A stretch of DNA of 13,423 bases from an uncultured Pseudomonadota bacterium (GCA_903883985.1 CAISDD010000531.1:1-13423); one strand, 5' to 3'. Counted from the first letter of the stretch, positions 1-8,456 are shown. Made by a program: numbers and translations. The notes: a model not told the origin generated them from the letters alone.

Positions 1-286
1 CGTCTTTAAAGCCGATGAGATCCTTGCCGACCTGCTTTTCGTTCTGACCGTGGGCGAGCACCTTGCCGCTCAGGGCATAGACCACCACGTACAAGTCCTT
101 CTCTACCCAGCCGGCTTTCTTGCCGGTGAAGTCGGCATAAGCTGCGTCCTTGCCGGCAGTCTTGATGTGCTTGATCGCCTTGGCGACGATGGTCTCGGCA
201 TCCTTCCTGGAGGCGAACTCCCCGGCCTCAACCGAGACGGAAACGATGGCGACGGCCGCGATGGCGAGAATGGCAAACCTTTTCAT
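1..286 (-). CDS. Secreted single-Cache-domain protein (5' part only, runs off the left edge)
   Basis: The reverse complement opens at ATG (284-286) behind a purine-rich site (GAGGGG about 6 nt upstream) and stays open for 95 codons to the window edge. It begins MKRFAILAIAAVAIVSVSV and has a signal peptide with probable cleavage after VEA near residue 21. The rest reads as the N-terminal half of a small-molecule-sensing Cache domain: a helix with repeated Lys/Ala (AETIVAKAIKHIK), then the strands DLYVVVYALSG and the motif GKVLAHGQNEKQVGKDLIG, typical of the sCache_2 fold. Stand-alone periplasmic Cache proteins are common in proteobacteria and may bind small ligands. The ligand and the C-terminus cannot be seen. 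It follows prfC on the same strand but is separated by about 200 bp of repeats, so it is probably transcribed on its own. Confidence 0.8.
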   Translation of the reverse strand, partial: MKRFAILAIAAVAIVSVSVEAGEFASRKDAETIVAKAIKHIKTAGKDAAYADFTGKKAGWVEKDLYVVVYALSGKVLAHGQNEKQVGKDLIGFKD

Positions 287-352
287 AAACTACCCCTCTT
301 GGAAATAATGGAATAAAACCGGGCCGACTTGGCCTCGGTATAGTAACGGACA

Positions 353-398
353 GATACTGGAAACCGATACTGGAAAACGATACTGGAAACCGATACTG
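353..398. repeat. 13-bp tandem repeat, about 3.5 copies
   Basis: The unit GATACTGGAAACC starts at 353, 366, 379 and 392; the second copy has A for C at its 12th base and the last copy stops after seven bases. It lies between prfC and the Cache gene, next to a REP palindrome. There is no spacer between units, so it is a simple tandem repeat and not CRISPR. Confidence 0.85.
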
Positions 399-404
399 CG
401 GTTC

Positions 405-428
405 ATCGCGGGCAAGCCCGCTCCCACA
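405..428. repeat. REP-type palindrome, single copy
   Basis: The core GCGGGC-AA-GCCCGC (408-421) is a perfect 6-bp stem with a 2-nt loop, followed by TCCCACA. The whole 24-bp element recurs exactly at 9424-9447. The form matches repetitive extragenic palindromes of proteobacteria, which are moved by RAYT transposases. It lies outside genes, as expected. Confidence 0.8.
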
Positions 429-461
429 CTCACCCCGAGTCCCTGCGGGAGCCGGGGTGAG
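429..461. other. Large hairpin downstream of prfC
   Basis: CTCACCCCG (429-437) pairs perfectly with CGGGGTGAG (453-461). Inside lies a second stem TCCC/GGGA around a TGC loop, separated by a two-base mismatch. It starts 24 bp past the prfC stop. No run of T follows on the minus strand, so it is at best a weak terminator; it may instead belong to the neighbouring REP cluster. Confidence 0.5.
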
Positions 462-484
462 GAGCCGCGTTTCCCTCCGCCCTG

Positions 485-2137
485 CTACGACGACAAGGTC
501 TGCCCGTGCTCACGGGTGTCGTGGAATTTAACACGCGGCCAGCGTTCCATGGCCAACGCCAGGTTGACACGATTGTCGGCCAGGTAGACCAGGTTGCCAT
601 CGACATCGCGCGCCAGGCGCTGTTGTTGCGCACGTGCGAACTCGGCCAGGTGGGCGGCGTCGTCGCAGGTCACCCAGCGCGCGGTATGGATGCCGGCGCG
701 CTCGAACAGGGCATCCACCCCGTATTCCGCCTTCAGTCGGTGCTCCACCACCTCGAACTGCAACTGACCCACCGCGCCCAGCAGCAGGATGCTGTCCACC
801 AGGGGCGCGAATACCTGGATCGCGCCCTCCTCACCCAGTTCGCGCAAGCCCTTGTTGAGCTGTTTCGACTTGAGCGGATCGCGCAGGCGAGCGCGCGAGA
901 ACAGGTCGGGGGCGAAGTAGGGGATGCCCTTGTAGGTGAGCATCTCGCCCTCGGAGAGCACATCGCCGATCTGCAACTGACCGTGGTTGTGGATGCCTAT
1001 GATGTCGCCGGCATAGGCTTCTTCCATACGGGAACGCTCGTTGGCCATGAACACCACGGCGTTGGCCACCTTCATCTCCTTGCCCGTGCGCCTATGCCTC
1101 ACCTTCATGCCTGGCGTGTATTGCCCGGAACACACCCGAAAAAAAGCGATGCGGTCGCGGTGATTCGGGTCCATGTTGGCCTGAATCTTGAACACGAAGC
1201 CGGTGAAATTGGGTTCGGTGGGCACGACACTCCGACTCTCCCCGTTGGCGCCGATGGCTTCCCGTGGCTGCGGCGGCGGCGCCCAGTCGATCAAGGCTTG
1301 AAGGATTTCGCGCACGCCGAAGTTGTTGATGCCTGAACCGAAGAACACCGGGGTCTGCTTCCCCTTGAGGAAATCGTCGAGATGGAAGCTGGCCCCCGCC
1401 CCTTGCACCAGTTCGCATTCATTGCGCATCTGTTCAAACTCCTGGGGGCAGGAAGCGCGCAGGCCTTCGATTTCCTCGCCGTGCAGGATTTCAACGTCCC
1501 CGTCGGCGCGTTCCTCGCCCGGCGTGAAGCGCTGCACCTCGTCTTTCAGCAGGTGGTAGACGCCGATGAAGCGCTTGCCCATGCCGATCGGCCAGGTCAC
1601 CGGCGCGCAGTGTATCTTCAACACCGCCTCGATCTCGTCCAATACTTCCAGCGGATCGCGCACCTCCCGGTCCATCTTGTTGATGAAGGTAATGATGGGG
1701 GTATTGCGCAAGCGGCAGACTTCCAGCAGCTTGATGGTCTGTTCCTCCACCCCCTTGGCCGCGTCCACCACCATTACCGCCGCATCCACCGCGGTGAGCA
1801 CGCGGTAGGTATCCTCCGAAAAATCCTGGTGGCCGGGGGTGTCCAGCAAGTTGATGACGCAGTCGCCGTAGCCGAACTGCATCACTGAACTGGCCACGGA
1901 AATCCCGCGCTGCTTCTCCACTTCCAGCCAGTCCGAGGTGGCGTGGCGCCCGCTCTTGCGGGCTTTCACGGTGCCGGCCATCTGGATGGCGCCTCCGAAC
2001 AGCAGCAGTTTTTCCGTTAGCGTGGTCTTGCCGGCGTCGGGGTGGGAAATGATGGCGAAGGTACGGCGGCGTCCCACCTGGCGGGCAATGTTGCCAACGG
2101 GTGCGACGACTTCAGGCGTGGGTGCTAAGGCGGACAA
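485..2137 (-). CDS. prfC: Peptide chain release factor 3 (RF3), translational GTPase
   Basis: RF3 is the GTPase that removes RF1/RF2 from the ribosome after peptide release. Motifs are clear: P-loop SHPDAGKTT (about residues 31-39), switch I segment EKQRGIS, DTPGH (99-103) and NKMD (153-156). The RF3-specific stretches CAPVTWPIGMGKRF, FTGFVFKIQANMDPNHRDR and the C-terminal FHDTREHG also match. The reading frame stays open to an ATG at 2221 (578 aa), but RF3 proteins are about 525-545 aa and normally begin 10-25 residues before RRRTFAIISHP. I therefore prefer the TTG at 2137 (550 aa), although its ribosome site is weak; the ATG at 2221 remains possible and also lacks a good site. ppx ends 52 bp upstream of 2221 on the same strand, so the two may be co-transcribed. 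Confidence 0.95.
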   Translation of the reverse strand: MSALAPTPEVVAPVGNIARQVGRRRTFAIISHPDAGKTTLTEKLLLFGGAIQMAGTVKARKSGRHATSDWLEVEKQRGISVASSVMQFGYGDCVINLLDTPGHQDFSEDTYRVLTAVDAAVMVVDAAKGVEEQTIKLLEVCRLRNTPIITFINKMDREVRDPLEVLDEIEAVLKIHCAPVTWPIGMGKRFIGVYHLLKDEVQRFTPGEERADGDVEILHGEEIEGLRASCPQEFEQMRNECELVQGAGASFHLDDFLKGKQTPVFFGSGINNFGVREILQALIDWAPPPQPREAIGANGESRSVVPTEPNFTGFVFKIQANMDPNHRDRIAFFRVCSGQYTPGMKVRHRRTGKEMKVANAVVFMANERSRMEEAYAGDIIGIHNHGQLQIGDVLSEGEMLTYKGIPYFAPDLFSRARLRDPLKSKQLNKGLRELGEEGAIQVFAPLVDSILLLGAVGQLQFEVVEHRLKAEYGVDALFERAGIHTARWVTCDDAAHLAEFARAQQQRLARDVDGNLVYLADNRVNLALAMERWPRVKFHDTREHGQTLSS

Positions 2138-2228
2138 GACAGACTCACTGCGAACGAAAGCGCAATGATAGCCGGGGATAAGGGCTTGCGCCGACAAACC
2201 GCCTACGGCACCTCCATCCATCGTCTAG

Positions 2229-2249
2229 CGCAGGCATCACGAGCCTGCG
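2229..2249. other. Stem-loop between ppx and prfC
   Basis: CGCAGGC (2229-2235) and GCCTGCG (2243-2249) form a perfect 7-bp stem with a 7-nt loop, 24 bp past the ppx stop. No T-run follows on the minus strand, so this is not a standard terminator; it could reduce read-through into prfC. Confidence 0.4.
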
Positions 2250-2273
2250 TCGGTTCCCCCGGATAACTCGACC

Positions 2274-3734
2274 CTACGCCAGTTCCAGACGCAAGCCCGC
2301 CGTTGCCCATTCCCGCACTTCCTCCTCCAGGGCTGCACGGGTAAGCGGATTGTCTTTCAGCCAGTCGCAGGGCACGGACAACTGGCAGACGCCGGCTGCG
2401 CAACGTAGCGCGAGCGGCGGCGGCGGAGCGGAATCGCTGCGGCTCATGTTGAACAACTGCCCCAGACGCAGACAGAGGATGAGCGGCCAGGCGTCCGCAT
2501 CGGGAGCCAGGGCGAGTTTGCCCAGGCTGCCGTGTCCGGCGCGCACCAGCAGGGCGATGAAAGCTTGATCGCGGCGGGAGAATCCGGGCATGTCGGCGTT
2601 TTCCAGGATGTAAGCGCCGTGTTTGTGGAAGCCGGAGTGGGCGATGGAAATGCCGATTTCATGCAGCCGTGCCGCCCAGGCCAGGCGCTGCCTCGCTTCG
2701 GGCTGCTCGGGCTGGAACAAGCCCAGCGCCAGGGTTTCCACCCTCAGCGCCTGCGCCATGTCCACCTGGTAGCGGCGCTGGAACTGGCTGACGGTGACGT
2801 CTCGCATATCGCGATCGTGCACCCGGCCCAACATATCCCAGAGTATGCCTTCGCGCATGGCCCCTAGCGCCACGTTCATACGTTCGACGCCGAGTTCCTC
2901 GAAGATCGCCAACATGATCGCCAGGCCGCCAGCGATGACCGGGCGGCGATCCGCCTTCAGACCGGGGATGTCGAGCAGATCGACAGACCCGAGTTTCACC
3001 AGATGCTCGCGCAGCCAATGCAGACCATCCAGGGTGATGGCGCCGTCAGAGTAGCCATTCGAGCGGCACAGTTCGCCCAGCGCGCGCGCCGTGCCCGATG
3101 AACCCACCGCCTCGACCCAGCCGCCACGGCCGAACACCGGGCCGGCAACGATCCGGGTCTCGATGCGCGCGGCGATCTCCGCAGCCTTCATGGCAGCCCG
3201 GTCTATCCTGCCTTCGGGAAAGTATCGGCTGCTGAACAGCACGCAGCCCATGCGCAGGCTTTCCCGATCGCGCGGCTCGTAGCCATCGCCTACGATGCAT
3301 TCCGTGGAGCCGCCACCGATGTCCACGACCAAGCGCGTCCGCGGAATCAAAGGCAGGCTGTGAGAGACCCCCAGATAGATCAGGCGCGCTTCCTCGCGAC
3401 CTGCGACGATTTCGATTTCGAAACCGAGTGCCGCGCGCGCCTTTTCCAGAAATTCTGGCGCGTTTCTGGCCACGCGCAGGGCCGAGGTCCCCACGGCGCG
3501 TACCGAGCCCGCCGGCATGCCGCGCAGTCGCTCGGCGAAGCGCGCCAGGCAGTTCAGGGCACGCCGCTGCGAGGCGGCATCGAGCCGCTTGTTGGCATTC
3601 AGGCCACCGGCTAAGCGCACCGATTCCTTGATGGCATCGAAATAAAAAAGCTGCTCCCCCTCGACCCGACCGACCTGCAAATGGAAGGAATTGGAGCCAA
3701 GGTCGATGGCGGCCAGGGTGGGATAGGGCTGCAT
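2274..3734 (-). CDS. ppx: Exopolyphosphatase, Ppx/GppA family
   Basis: This cytoplasmic enzyme trims terminal phosphates from polyphosphate; close relatives also hydrolyse pppGpp. The 487-aa product shows the ASKHA-fold signatures in order: AAIDLGSNSFHL (8-19), GTSALRVARNA (82-92), GREEARLIYLGV (112-123, carrying the conserved Glu pair), VVDIGGGSTE (136-145) and later VGSSGTARAL and ALGAMREGIL. The C-terminal third contains the HD-like domain of Ppx (AARLHEIGISIAHSGFHKHG). The ATG at 3734 fits the family start; a GTG at 3776 would add 14 residues with no homology. MCP lies upstream (68-bp gap) and prfC downstream. Sequence alone does not separate Ppx from GppA; the C-terminal HD region and 487-aa length fit either, and Ppx is the usual betaproteobacterial annotation. 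Confidence 0.9.
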   Translation of the reverse strand: MQPYPTLAAIDLGSNSFHLQVGRVEGEQLFYFDAIKESVRLAGGLNANKRLDAASQRRALNCLARFAERLRGMPAGSVRAVGTSALRVARNAPEFLEKARAALGFEIEIVAGREEARLIYLGVSHSLPLIPRTRLVVDIGGGSTECIVGDGYEPRDRESLRMGCVLFSSRYFPEGRIDRAAMKAAEIAARIETRIVAGPVFGRGGWVEAVGSSGTARALGELCRSNGYSDGAITLDGLHWLREHLVKLGSVDLLDIPGLKADRRPVIAGGLAIMLAIFEELGVERMNVALGAMREGILWDMLGRVHDRDMRDVTVSQFQRRYQVDMAQALRVETLALGLFQPEQPEARQRLAWAARLHEIGISIAHSGFHKHGAYILENADMPGFSRRDQAFIALLVRAGHGSLGKLALAPDADAWPLILCLRLGQLFNMSRSDSAPPPPLALRCAAGVCQLSVPCDWLKDNPLTRAALEEEVREWATAGLRLELA

Positions 3735-3802
3735 GCGAGAAAACCAGAGAGACGAAGTCGGGCGATTATGCCGCACAAATGTGACAGCCCCGTGCCACTG
3801 AG

Positions 3803-5452
3803 TTACACCCGGAAGCGACCTGCCAGTACCTGTAGATCGCCGGCCAGGGCGCGCAGATGATCGGCAGAGGCTGCGGTCTGGTTGACGGCGGCGCTGTTCT
3901 GCTCCGCGCCCTGGGCGATGCGTTCCACCTTCTGGGCGATCTCGCGGGCGGCCACGGACTGTTCCTTGAGCGCCAGATTGATGTCATCCACCGCGCGGGT
4001 GACCTTCTCGGCACTGGCGCGGATGCCGATCACGGAATCGCCTGCCTTGTGCGCCAACTGCACGCCGTCGTTGACCCGCTGCACCCCGGATTCCATTTCC
4101 TGCGCGGCGCGTTGCGTGCCCTGCTGGATCTTGCCGATCATGCCGGTGATCTCTTGGGTGGAGTTGGCCGTGCGCTCGGCCAGCTTGCGCACCTCGTCGG
4201 CCACCACAGCGAAACCGCGTCCCTGTTCACCCGCGCGCGCGGCCTCGATGGCGGCATTGAGCGCCAGCAAGTTGGTCTGATCGGCGATGTCCTTGATGAC
4301 GCTGACTATGCCGGATATTTGCCCGGAGAAATCTTCCAGCTCGCGGATGGTGCCGGCGGTGGAATTGACCGCCGCAGCGATGTTGCGCATCTCCTCGGCG
4401 GTCTGGTGGATGATGCGGCCCCCCTCTTCCGACTGGCTGCCGGAGTCCTGGGTAACGCCGCGCGCCTCGCGCGCATGGGCCTCCACCTGGTCGATGGAAA
4501 CCGACAACTCCTCCACCGAGGCGGCCATGCTGGAGGCGGCTTCCGACTGCGACTCGCTAGCGCGCGCGCTGCTCGACGAAGAGGTCGACAATTCCGTGGC
4601 GGCGCGATTGAGATTCGCCACGTTGCCGTGCACCGCGCCGATGAGCTCGCGCAAATTGCCCTGCATGACCGCGAGTTTGGCGAGCATCTCGCCGATCTCG
4701 TCGCCACCTGCCAGCGGCACGGCCCGGGTGAGGTCGCCGGCGGCGATGGCATCGACCGCGGCACTCGCAGATTGGAGACTCTGTGTGATGCGACGAATGG
4801 TGACCAGAGACATGCCCATGACGCCCAGTGCGCCGATGAGGATCAACCCGCCGTAGATCCATAGTGTCAGTCGCTCGTGCGCCTGCGCCCCTTCATATTC
4901 CTGGCGCGCCACCGTTTCCTGATAGGTCATGATGGCGTCCAGCGCTTGCTGAGCCGCGTTACGCTCTTCCTTGCCCGCCTTGAGGAAACTCGCCATCGCG
5001 TCCAGGCTGTAGTTGCCCGCAGCAAGGCCCGTCTTGGCCTCTTCAAGCTTGATCACCCAAATCTTGCGCTTTTCGGAATAATCGGCCGCCAGCATTTTTT
5101 CCTGATCGGTGAGGTAGGTAGACATGTACTTGTCCCAAAGGGCGTCGACATCCGTCCTGCCTTTCTCAAGAGCATCCAGATGTGTGGTGACCGGATGGTC
5201 ATGGAGCGCATGCAGGGGGTTGGCCGGGTCGTGCTGGAAGGCGCGCAGGATGTGACTGTAGTTTTCCTGCATCTGCATGCTGATGCGTGAAAGGTCGTGC
5301 ATGGGCACCGCTCTATCCTCGAACACCGTCTTCAGCGATTGCTCCGCCGAGGTCAGCCCCCACCAGCCGACCATCACGGAAACCAGAAACAAACTCCCGG
5401 CCAGCGCGGAGGTGAACCACAGTCGGTGAGCGATCTTGAGATTGTTGAACAT
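3803..5452 (-). CDS. Methyl-accepting chemotaxis protein
   Basis: The 549-aa inner-membrane chemoreceptor has TM1 at about residues 12-31 (SALAGSLFLVSVMVGWWGL), a helical periplasmic sensor of about 165 residues resembling a four-helix bundle (4HB_MCP), TM2 at about 196-217 and a HAMP domain at about 218-270. A long cytoplasmic coiled coil follows, with the conserved hairpin tip around 388-430 (DQTNLLALNAAIEAARAGEQ). The tip binds CheA and CheW. The C-terminus ends GRFRV without an NWETF-type pentapeptide, so CheR/CheB are not tethered there. The ATG at 5452 is chosen because the GTG at 5482 lies at or before the transcription start predicted from the sigma-28 type promoter at 5487-5513. The ligand is unknown. 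A diguanylate cyclase gene lies directly upstream. Confidence 0.95.
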   Translation of the reverse strand: MFNNLKIAHRLWFTSALAGSLFLVSVMVGWWGLTSAEQSLKTVFEDRAVPMHDLSRISMQMQENYSHILRAFQHDPANPLHALHDHPVTTHLDALEKGRTDVDALWDKYMSTYLTDQEKMLAADYSEKRKIWVIKLEEAKTGLAAGNYSLDAMASFLKAGKEERNAAQQALDAIMTYQETVARQEYEGAQAHERLTLWIYGGLILIGALGVMGMSLVTIRRITQSLQSASAAVDAIAAGDLTRAVPLAGGDEIGEMLAKLAVMQGNLRELIGAVHGNVANLNRAATELSTSSSSSARASESQSEAASSMAASVEELSVSIDQVEAHAREARGVTQDSGSQSEEGGRIIHQTAEEMRNIAAAVNSTAGTIRELEDFSGQISGIVSVIKDIADQTNLLALNAAIEAARAGEQGRGFAVVADEVRKLAERTANSTQEITGMIGKIQQGTQRAAQEMESGVQRVNDGVQLAHKAGDSVIGIRASAEKVTRAVDDINLALKEQSVAAREIAQKVERIAQGAEQNSAAVNQTAASADHLRALAGDLQVLAGRFRV

Positions 5453-5486
5453 GGCAGTTCCAGTGGTTGCGAGGTACAACACCGCT

Positions 5487-5513
5487 ATTACGGCAGATAC
5501 GCAGAATACTTTA
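5487..5513 (-). promoter_or_regulatory. Sigma-28 (FliA) type promoter of the chemoreceptor gene
   Basis: On the minus strand TAAAGTAT (5513-5506), an 11-nt spacer and GCCGTAAT (5494-5487) match the flagellar sigma-28 consensus TAAAGTTT-N11-GCCGATAA in spacing and in most bases (7 of 8 in the -35, GCCG perfect in the -10). The start would fall about 28 nt before the ATG at 5452. Chemoreceptor genes are classic sigma-28 targets. Confidence 0.65.
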
Positions 5514-5517
5514 ATGT

Positions 5518-5537
5518 GCCACCCCGCGCCGGGTGGC
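5518..5537 (-). terminator. Possible terminator hairpin after the diguanylate cyclase gene
   Basis: GCCACCC (5518-5524) pairs with GGGTGGC (5531-5537) around a 6-nt loop and touches the last base of the cyclase stop codon. The downstream minus strand (ACATTAAAGTATT) is AT-rich but lacks a true T-run. It would separate the cyclase transcript from the chemoreceptor promoter. Confidence 0.4.
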
Positions 5538-6547
5538 TAAAACAACTCGATCGAACCGTCGTGCTGGTTGTCTTCAACGGCGCCTTCGGCTCGTAGCGCA
5601 CGGAAATCGCGTACCTGGTTACGGCCATGCTCCTTGGCGTAATAGAGCGCCTTGTCGGCTTCCTCGATGATGCGGGTGGGCAGATCCTGGCAATCGATCA
5701 TGGTGTAACCGATACTGACCGTGACCTGGCCTACCTGCGGAAATGCGTGACCTGCCACGTTGCTGCGCAGTCGATCCAGCACCCTCGCCGCCTGTTCCGC
5801 GTTGACATCGCTCAAGACGACGATGAACTCCTCGCCGCCATAACGGAAAGAGCGGTCGTGATCGCGCAAGGAGGCGCGCAGGATATTGGCAAAAGTCAGC
5901 AACACTTCGTCGCCGATCAGATGGCCGTAGGTGTCGTTGATGCGTTTGAATTTATCCAGATCGAGCACGGCGACGTACTCGCCCATCCCATGCAGCGCAG
6001 GATCGGCGCCACTCTTATCCCTTTCGCGCCGATCATGTAGTCGTGCCGTCAGACGCGAAGACAGATGCGACTCCAGCTTGCGCCGGTTGTACAGACCGGT
6101 GAGGGTATCCTTCTCGCTGTCGCTCATCAGCTTCATGAAGTTCTGATACACCCGCACCATACCCACCAGCAGGCGCTCGCTGTTGACGTTCCAGCTCGAC
6201 ATACCCACCAGCAAGACGCGCCGCCCGCCGTCCTTCGCTATTTCCATCACCGCCAGCATGTAGACGAGATCCGGAGTCCGCGCCTGGCGAAAATCGTATT
6301 CCGACATTTCCCGCGCCAGAGTAATCACGCTCTCGGGCAAGGCTACGTCCTCGTAGCGGGAAGGCACTATGGTCCTCGCCGGGCCGCTTGCCGGCAGGTC
6401 GAGGAAAAACCCGCGCAGGGGCTGCAGCATTTCGCGCAGCGAAGCGAACAAGCTAAGTTCCAGCGAATGCTGATCGCGCTGCTCCGTAATGGCAACGATG
6501 GTTTCCAGCAGGATGTCGTGATCCAGCGGGATAATTTTCGTATTCAT
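5537..6547 (-). CDS. Diguanylate cyclase (GGDEF domain)
   Basis: The enzyme makes the second messenger cyclic di-GMP from two GTP. The 336-aa product has an N-terminal region of about 140 residues with no family I recognise and no clear membrane segment, then a GGDEF domain (about 146-316). The active-site motif is GGEEF (237-241), an active variant of GGDEF. DTLTGLYNRR (147-156), LDLDKFKRINDTYGH (195-209) and ADKALYYAKEHGRN are intact. An allosteric inhibition site RDHD (228-231) lies five residues before GGEEF, so product feedback is expected. The start at 6547 has a good ribosome site (GAGAGGA, 6 nt upstream). It follows the LysM-FecR gene by 25 bp on the same strand, so the two are probably one operon. 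Confidence 0.94.
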   Translation of the reverse strand: MNTKIIPLDHDILLETIVAITEQRDQHSLELSLFASLREMLQPLRGFFLDLPASGPARTIVPSRYEDVALPESVITLAREMSEYDFRQARTPDLVYMLAVMEIAKDGGRRVLLVGMSSWNVNSERLLVGMVRVYQNFMKLMSDSEKDTLTGLYNRRKLESHLSSRLTARLHDRRERDKSGADPALHGMGEYVAVLDLDKFKRINDTYGHLIGDEVLLTFANILRASLRDHDRSFRYGGEEFIVVLSDVNAEQAARVLDRLRSNVAGHAFPQVGQVTVSIGYTMIDCQDLPTRIIEEADKALYYAKEHGRNQVRDFRALRAEGAVEDNQHDGSIELF

Positions 6548-6572
6548 CCTGTGTCCTCTCTAGGAATTCATC

Positions 6573-8426
6573 TCAGTGCACCAGCAGCAAGGGCAACAGC
6601 AACCACCAGGGCCGGTATGCCTTGACCTTCAGCGCCAGCGGCGCACTGGCCTGCCCCTCGACGCCCTCCGCGCCCACCCCCCTGACGCGCAGCCAGTAGT
6701 CGCCCGCCGCCGGCCTGGGCAGCGCGGCACGGGTCTCGCCGGCCTGGAGGCTGAGCGCCGAGGCAAAGCCGGGCTCGCTACTCAGTTCCAGCCTGTAGGC
6801 AGGTGCTTCGCCCTTCCAGCTCACCTGAATCGGGTCGCCCCCCGCCTCGATGACGACCTCGCGCGGCGCTTCGGGTGGCACGATGACCGTGCCGGCCGCA
6901 CTCCAGGGCCCGACCTGGCCGTCGCCTTCGATGCCGCGCATATGCCAAAAATACTTCCCGGGCTTGAGCGCCAGAGCCAGACTGGTGGCCGCAGTTTCCT
7001 GCTTCAGGGGATCAACCAGATCCGCCGTAGCGCCCAACTCCAGGCCATAACGCACCGCACTACCCGCAGCACTCCAGGTCAGGCGCACCTGACCGTCGGC
7101 GGCGTTCACCCGTGCATCCGGCGGATTCGGCAGCGGCTGCACGCGGAAGGCGCGATGCGGACTCCAGGCGCGCGGCTTGCCGGCTGCATCCAGACTGGCC
7201 GCGCGCCAGTGCCAATCGCCTTCGACCAGGGTCTCGGCATGCGAGGTGACGGCAGGCAGACGGCGTTCGATCAGGCCATGGGTGAAATCCGGGGTCTGGG
7301 AGAATTGCAGCAAATAGCCCTGGGCTTCGGCGGGGGCATTCCAGGAACACACTACCTCGTTGCGGTAAACGCGCTCGCCCAGCGTCGGTGCTAGCAGGTC
7401 CGGCGGCAAGGGGCGCGCGGCCAGCACGAAGTCGTGATCGCGGCTCTCACCCTCCAGGCCGGCAGCGTCGATGCCGCGCAGACGCAACGTATAGCGGCCG
7501 TCGGCTGGAGCGTCCGTCCAGGCCACGCTGGGTGCGTCCGTGATGTCGTCCAGCAACACCAGGCCGGAGTCCGTCACCACCTGGGAACGGTAAGCGCGCG
7601 CCCCAGCCAGGGCTTGCCAGGAGAAGGCCAGGGGCAAGCGCTCGATGCGCGCCGGGAGGTCCGTATCGCCCGGCGCCGGCAGCAAGGGGCGCGGCGCCTG
7701 CGGCGGCTTGCCGGCTTCGGCTAGGGTGCCATAACCGCCCGCCACGCTCACTTCCCGACCCTGCGCCGCGATCGCGACCGCGCCTTGCAGCACCTCGTTG
7801 CGCAGACTCTTGCCATCCTCGGAAACATTCAGACGAAAATCCGTGCCACGTAGACCGGCCACCGCCACCGGCGTGTTTACCTTGAAGCCGCCGGCCGGGG
7901 CGAGTTGTTTCGAGGCATGGGCCTCCAGTCGCCCCCCTTCCAAGGACAGTTCGGTGGATACCATCCCGGTCTTGCCGTAGGCCGCCAGGCGGCCGAAGGA
8001 AAGCTTGCTGGAAGCCTGCTGCGTCAACACGCTGGCGTCGGCCAGGCGGTAGGCCACACTGCTGCGCGGCCCGGACAACACGGTCTCGCCGCCGTTGAGC
8101 TGGGTGCCCTGGGTGAGTGGCCGGAATGCGCCATCCCCGGACTTGTAACGGACATTGCCGCTGACTGCGGTGACCGTGACCGGCGCCGGCGTCACCTTGA
8201 GCAGTTCCACGGGAATTTTGATGCGGGTGTTCACCGGCAAGCGCTCAGGGATCGCCACATCGTTGACGGCCTGAACACGCGGCCAGTCGCGCAGGTTTTT
8301 CAGATAAGTCTGGCCGATCTGGGAGAGGGTATCGCCCGGGGCCGTCAGATAAAGCCAATCCGCCGCCTGCGCGGACAGCGAAAACAAGGCCGCGAACAAC
8401 GTGGCGGACAATGTCGGGATGCGCAT
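6573..8426 (-). CDS. Secreted LysM-FecR-FN3 repeat protein
   Basis: The 617-aa product starts with a signal peptide (cleavage after AQA, about residue 21). A LysM peptidoglycan-binding module follows (about 25-72: PGDTLSQIGQTYL, then NTRIKIP), then a FecR-type domain (about 107-200, with the end motif VNTPVAVAGLRGTDFRL). Four fibronectin-III-like repeats follow, at about 250-335, 341-430, 434-516 and 519-602, each with the FSWQA, CSWNA, LTWSA or VSWKG signature. The protein ends in a very short hydrophobic tail, WWLLLPLLLVH. The layout suggests a periplasmic or envelope scaffold anchored to the cell wall; no catalytic site is visible. Such LysM-FecR proteins are often encoded beside nucleotide second-messenger enzymes in betaproteobacteria, and here a diguanylate cyclase follows 25 bp away. 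The ribosome site AGGAGA lies 5 nt before the ATG. Confidence 0.9.
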   Translation of the reverse strand: MRIPTLSATLFAALFSLSAQAADWLYLTAPGDTLSQIGQTYLKNLRDWPRVQAVNDVAIPERLPVNTRIKIPVELLKVTPAPVTVTAVSGNVRYKSGDGAFRPLTQGTQLNGGETVLSGPRSSVAYRLADASVLTQQASSKLSFGRLAAYGKTGMVSTELSLEGGRLEAHASKQLAPAGGFKVNTPVAVAGLRGTDFRLNVSEDGKSLRNEVLQGAVAIAAQGREVSVAGGYGTLAEAGKPPQAPRPLLPAPGDTDLPARIERLPLAFSWQALAGARAYRSQVVTDSGLVLLDDITDAPSVAWTDAPADGRYTLRLRGIDAAGLEGESRDHDFVLAARPLPPDLLAPTLGERVYRNEVVCSWNAPAEAQGYLLQFSQTPDFTHGLIERRLPAVTSHAETLVEGDWHWRAASLDAAGKPRAWSPHRAFRVQPLPNPPDARVNAADGQVRLTWSAAGSAVRYGLELGATADLVDPLKQETAATSLALALKPGKYFWHMRGIEGDGQVGPWSAAGTVIVPPEAPREVVIEAGGDPIQVSWKGEAPAYRLELSSEPGFASALSLQAGETRAALPRPAAGDYWLRVRGVGAEGVEGQASAPLALKVKAYRPWWLLLPLLLVH

Positions 8427-8456
8427 GGTATCTCCTGCCGGTAAGCTTCGACCGCG

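Noticed and set aside
353..398. CRISPR array
   Set aside because: The 13-bp units are directly adjacent, with no unique spacers and no cas genes.
506..1336. Plus-strand open frame of 276 aa opposite prfC
   Set aside because: It is a shadow of the prfC coding strand; no homology is apparent.
2138..2221. N-terminal extension of RF3 from the ATG at 2221
   Set aside because: The extra 28 residues have no RF3 similarity and the ATG lacks a ribosome site; kept only as an alternative start.
3857..4864. Long plus-strand open frame (335 aa) opposite the chemoreceptor gene
   Set aside because: It is antisense to a strongly supported MCP; the product is His/Gly/Asp-rich with no domain, an effect of GC-rich codon use on the other strand.
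5453..5482. GTG start of the chemoreceptor at 5482
   Set aside because: It would lie at or before the start predicted from the sigma-28 type promoter and adds a non-conserved leader before the typical MFNNLKI start.
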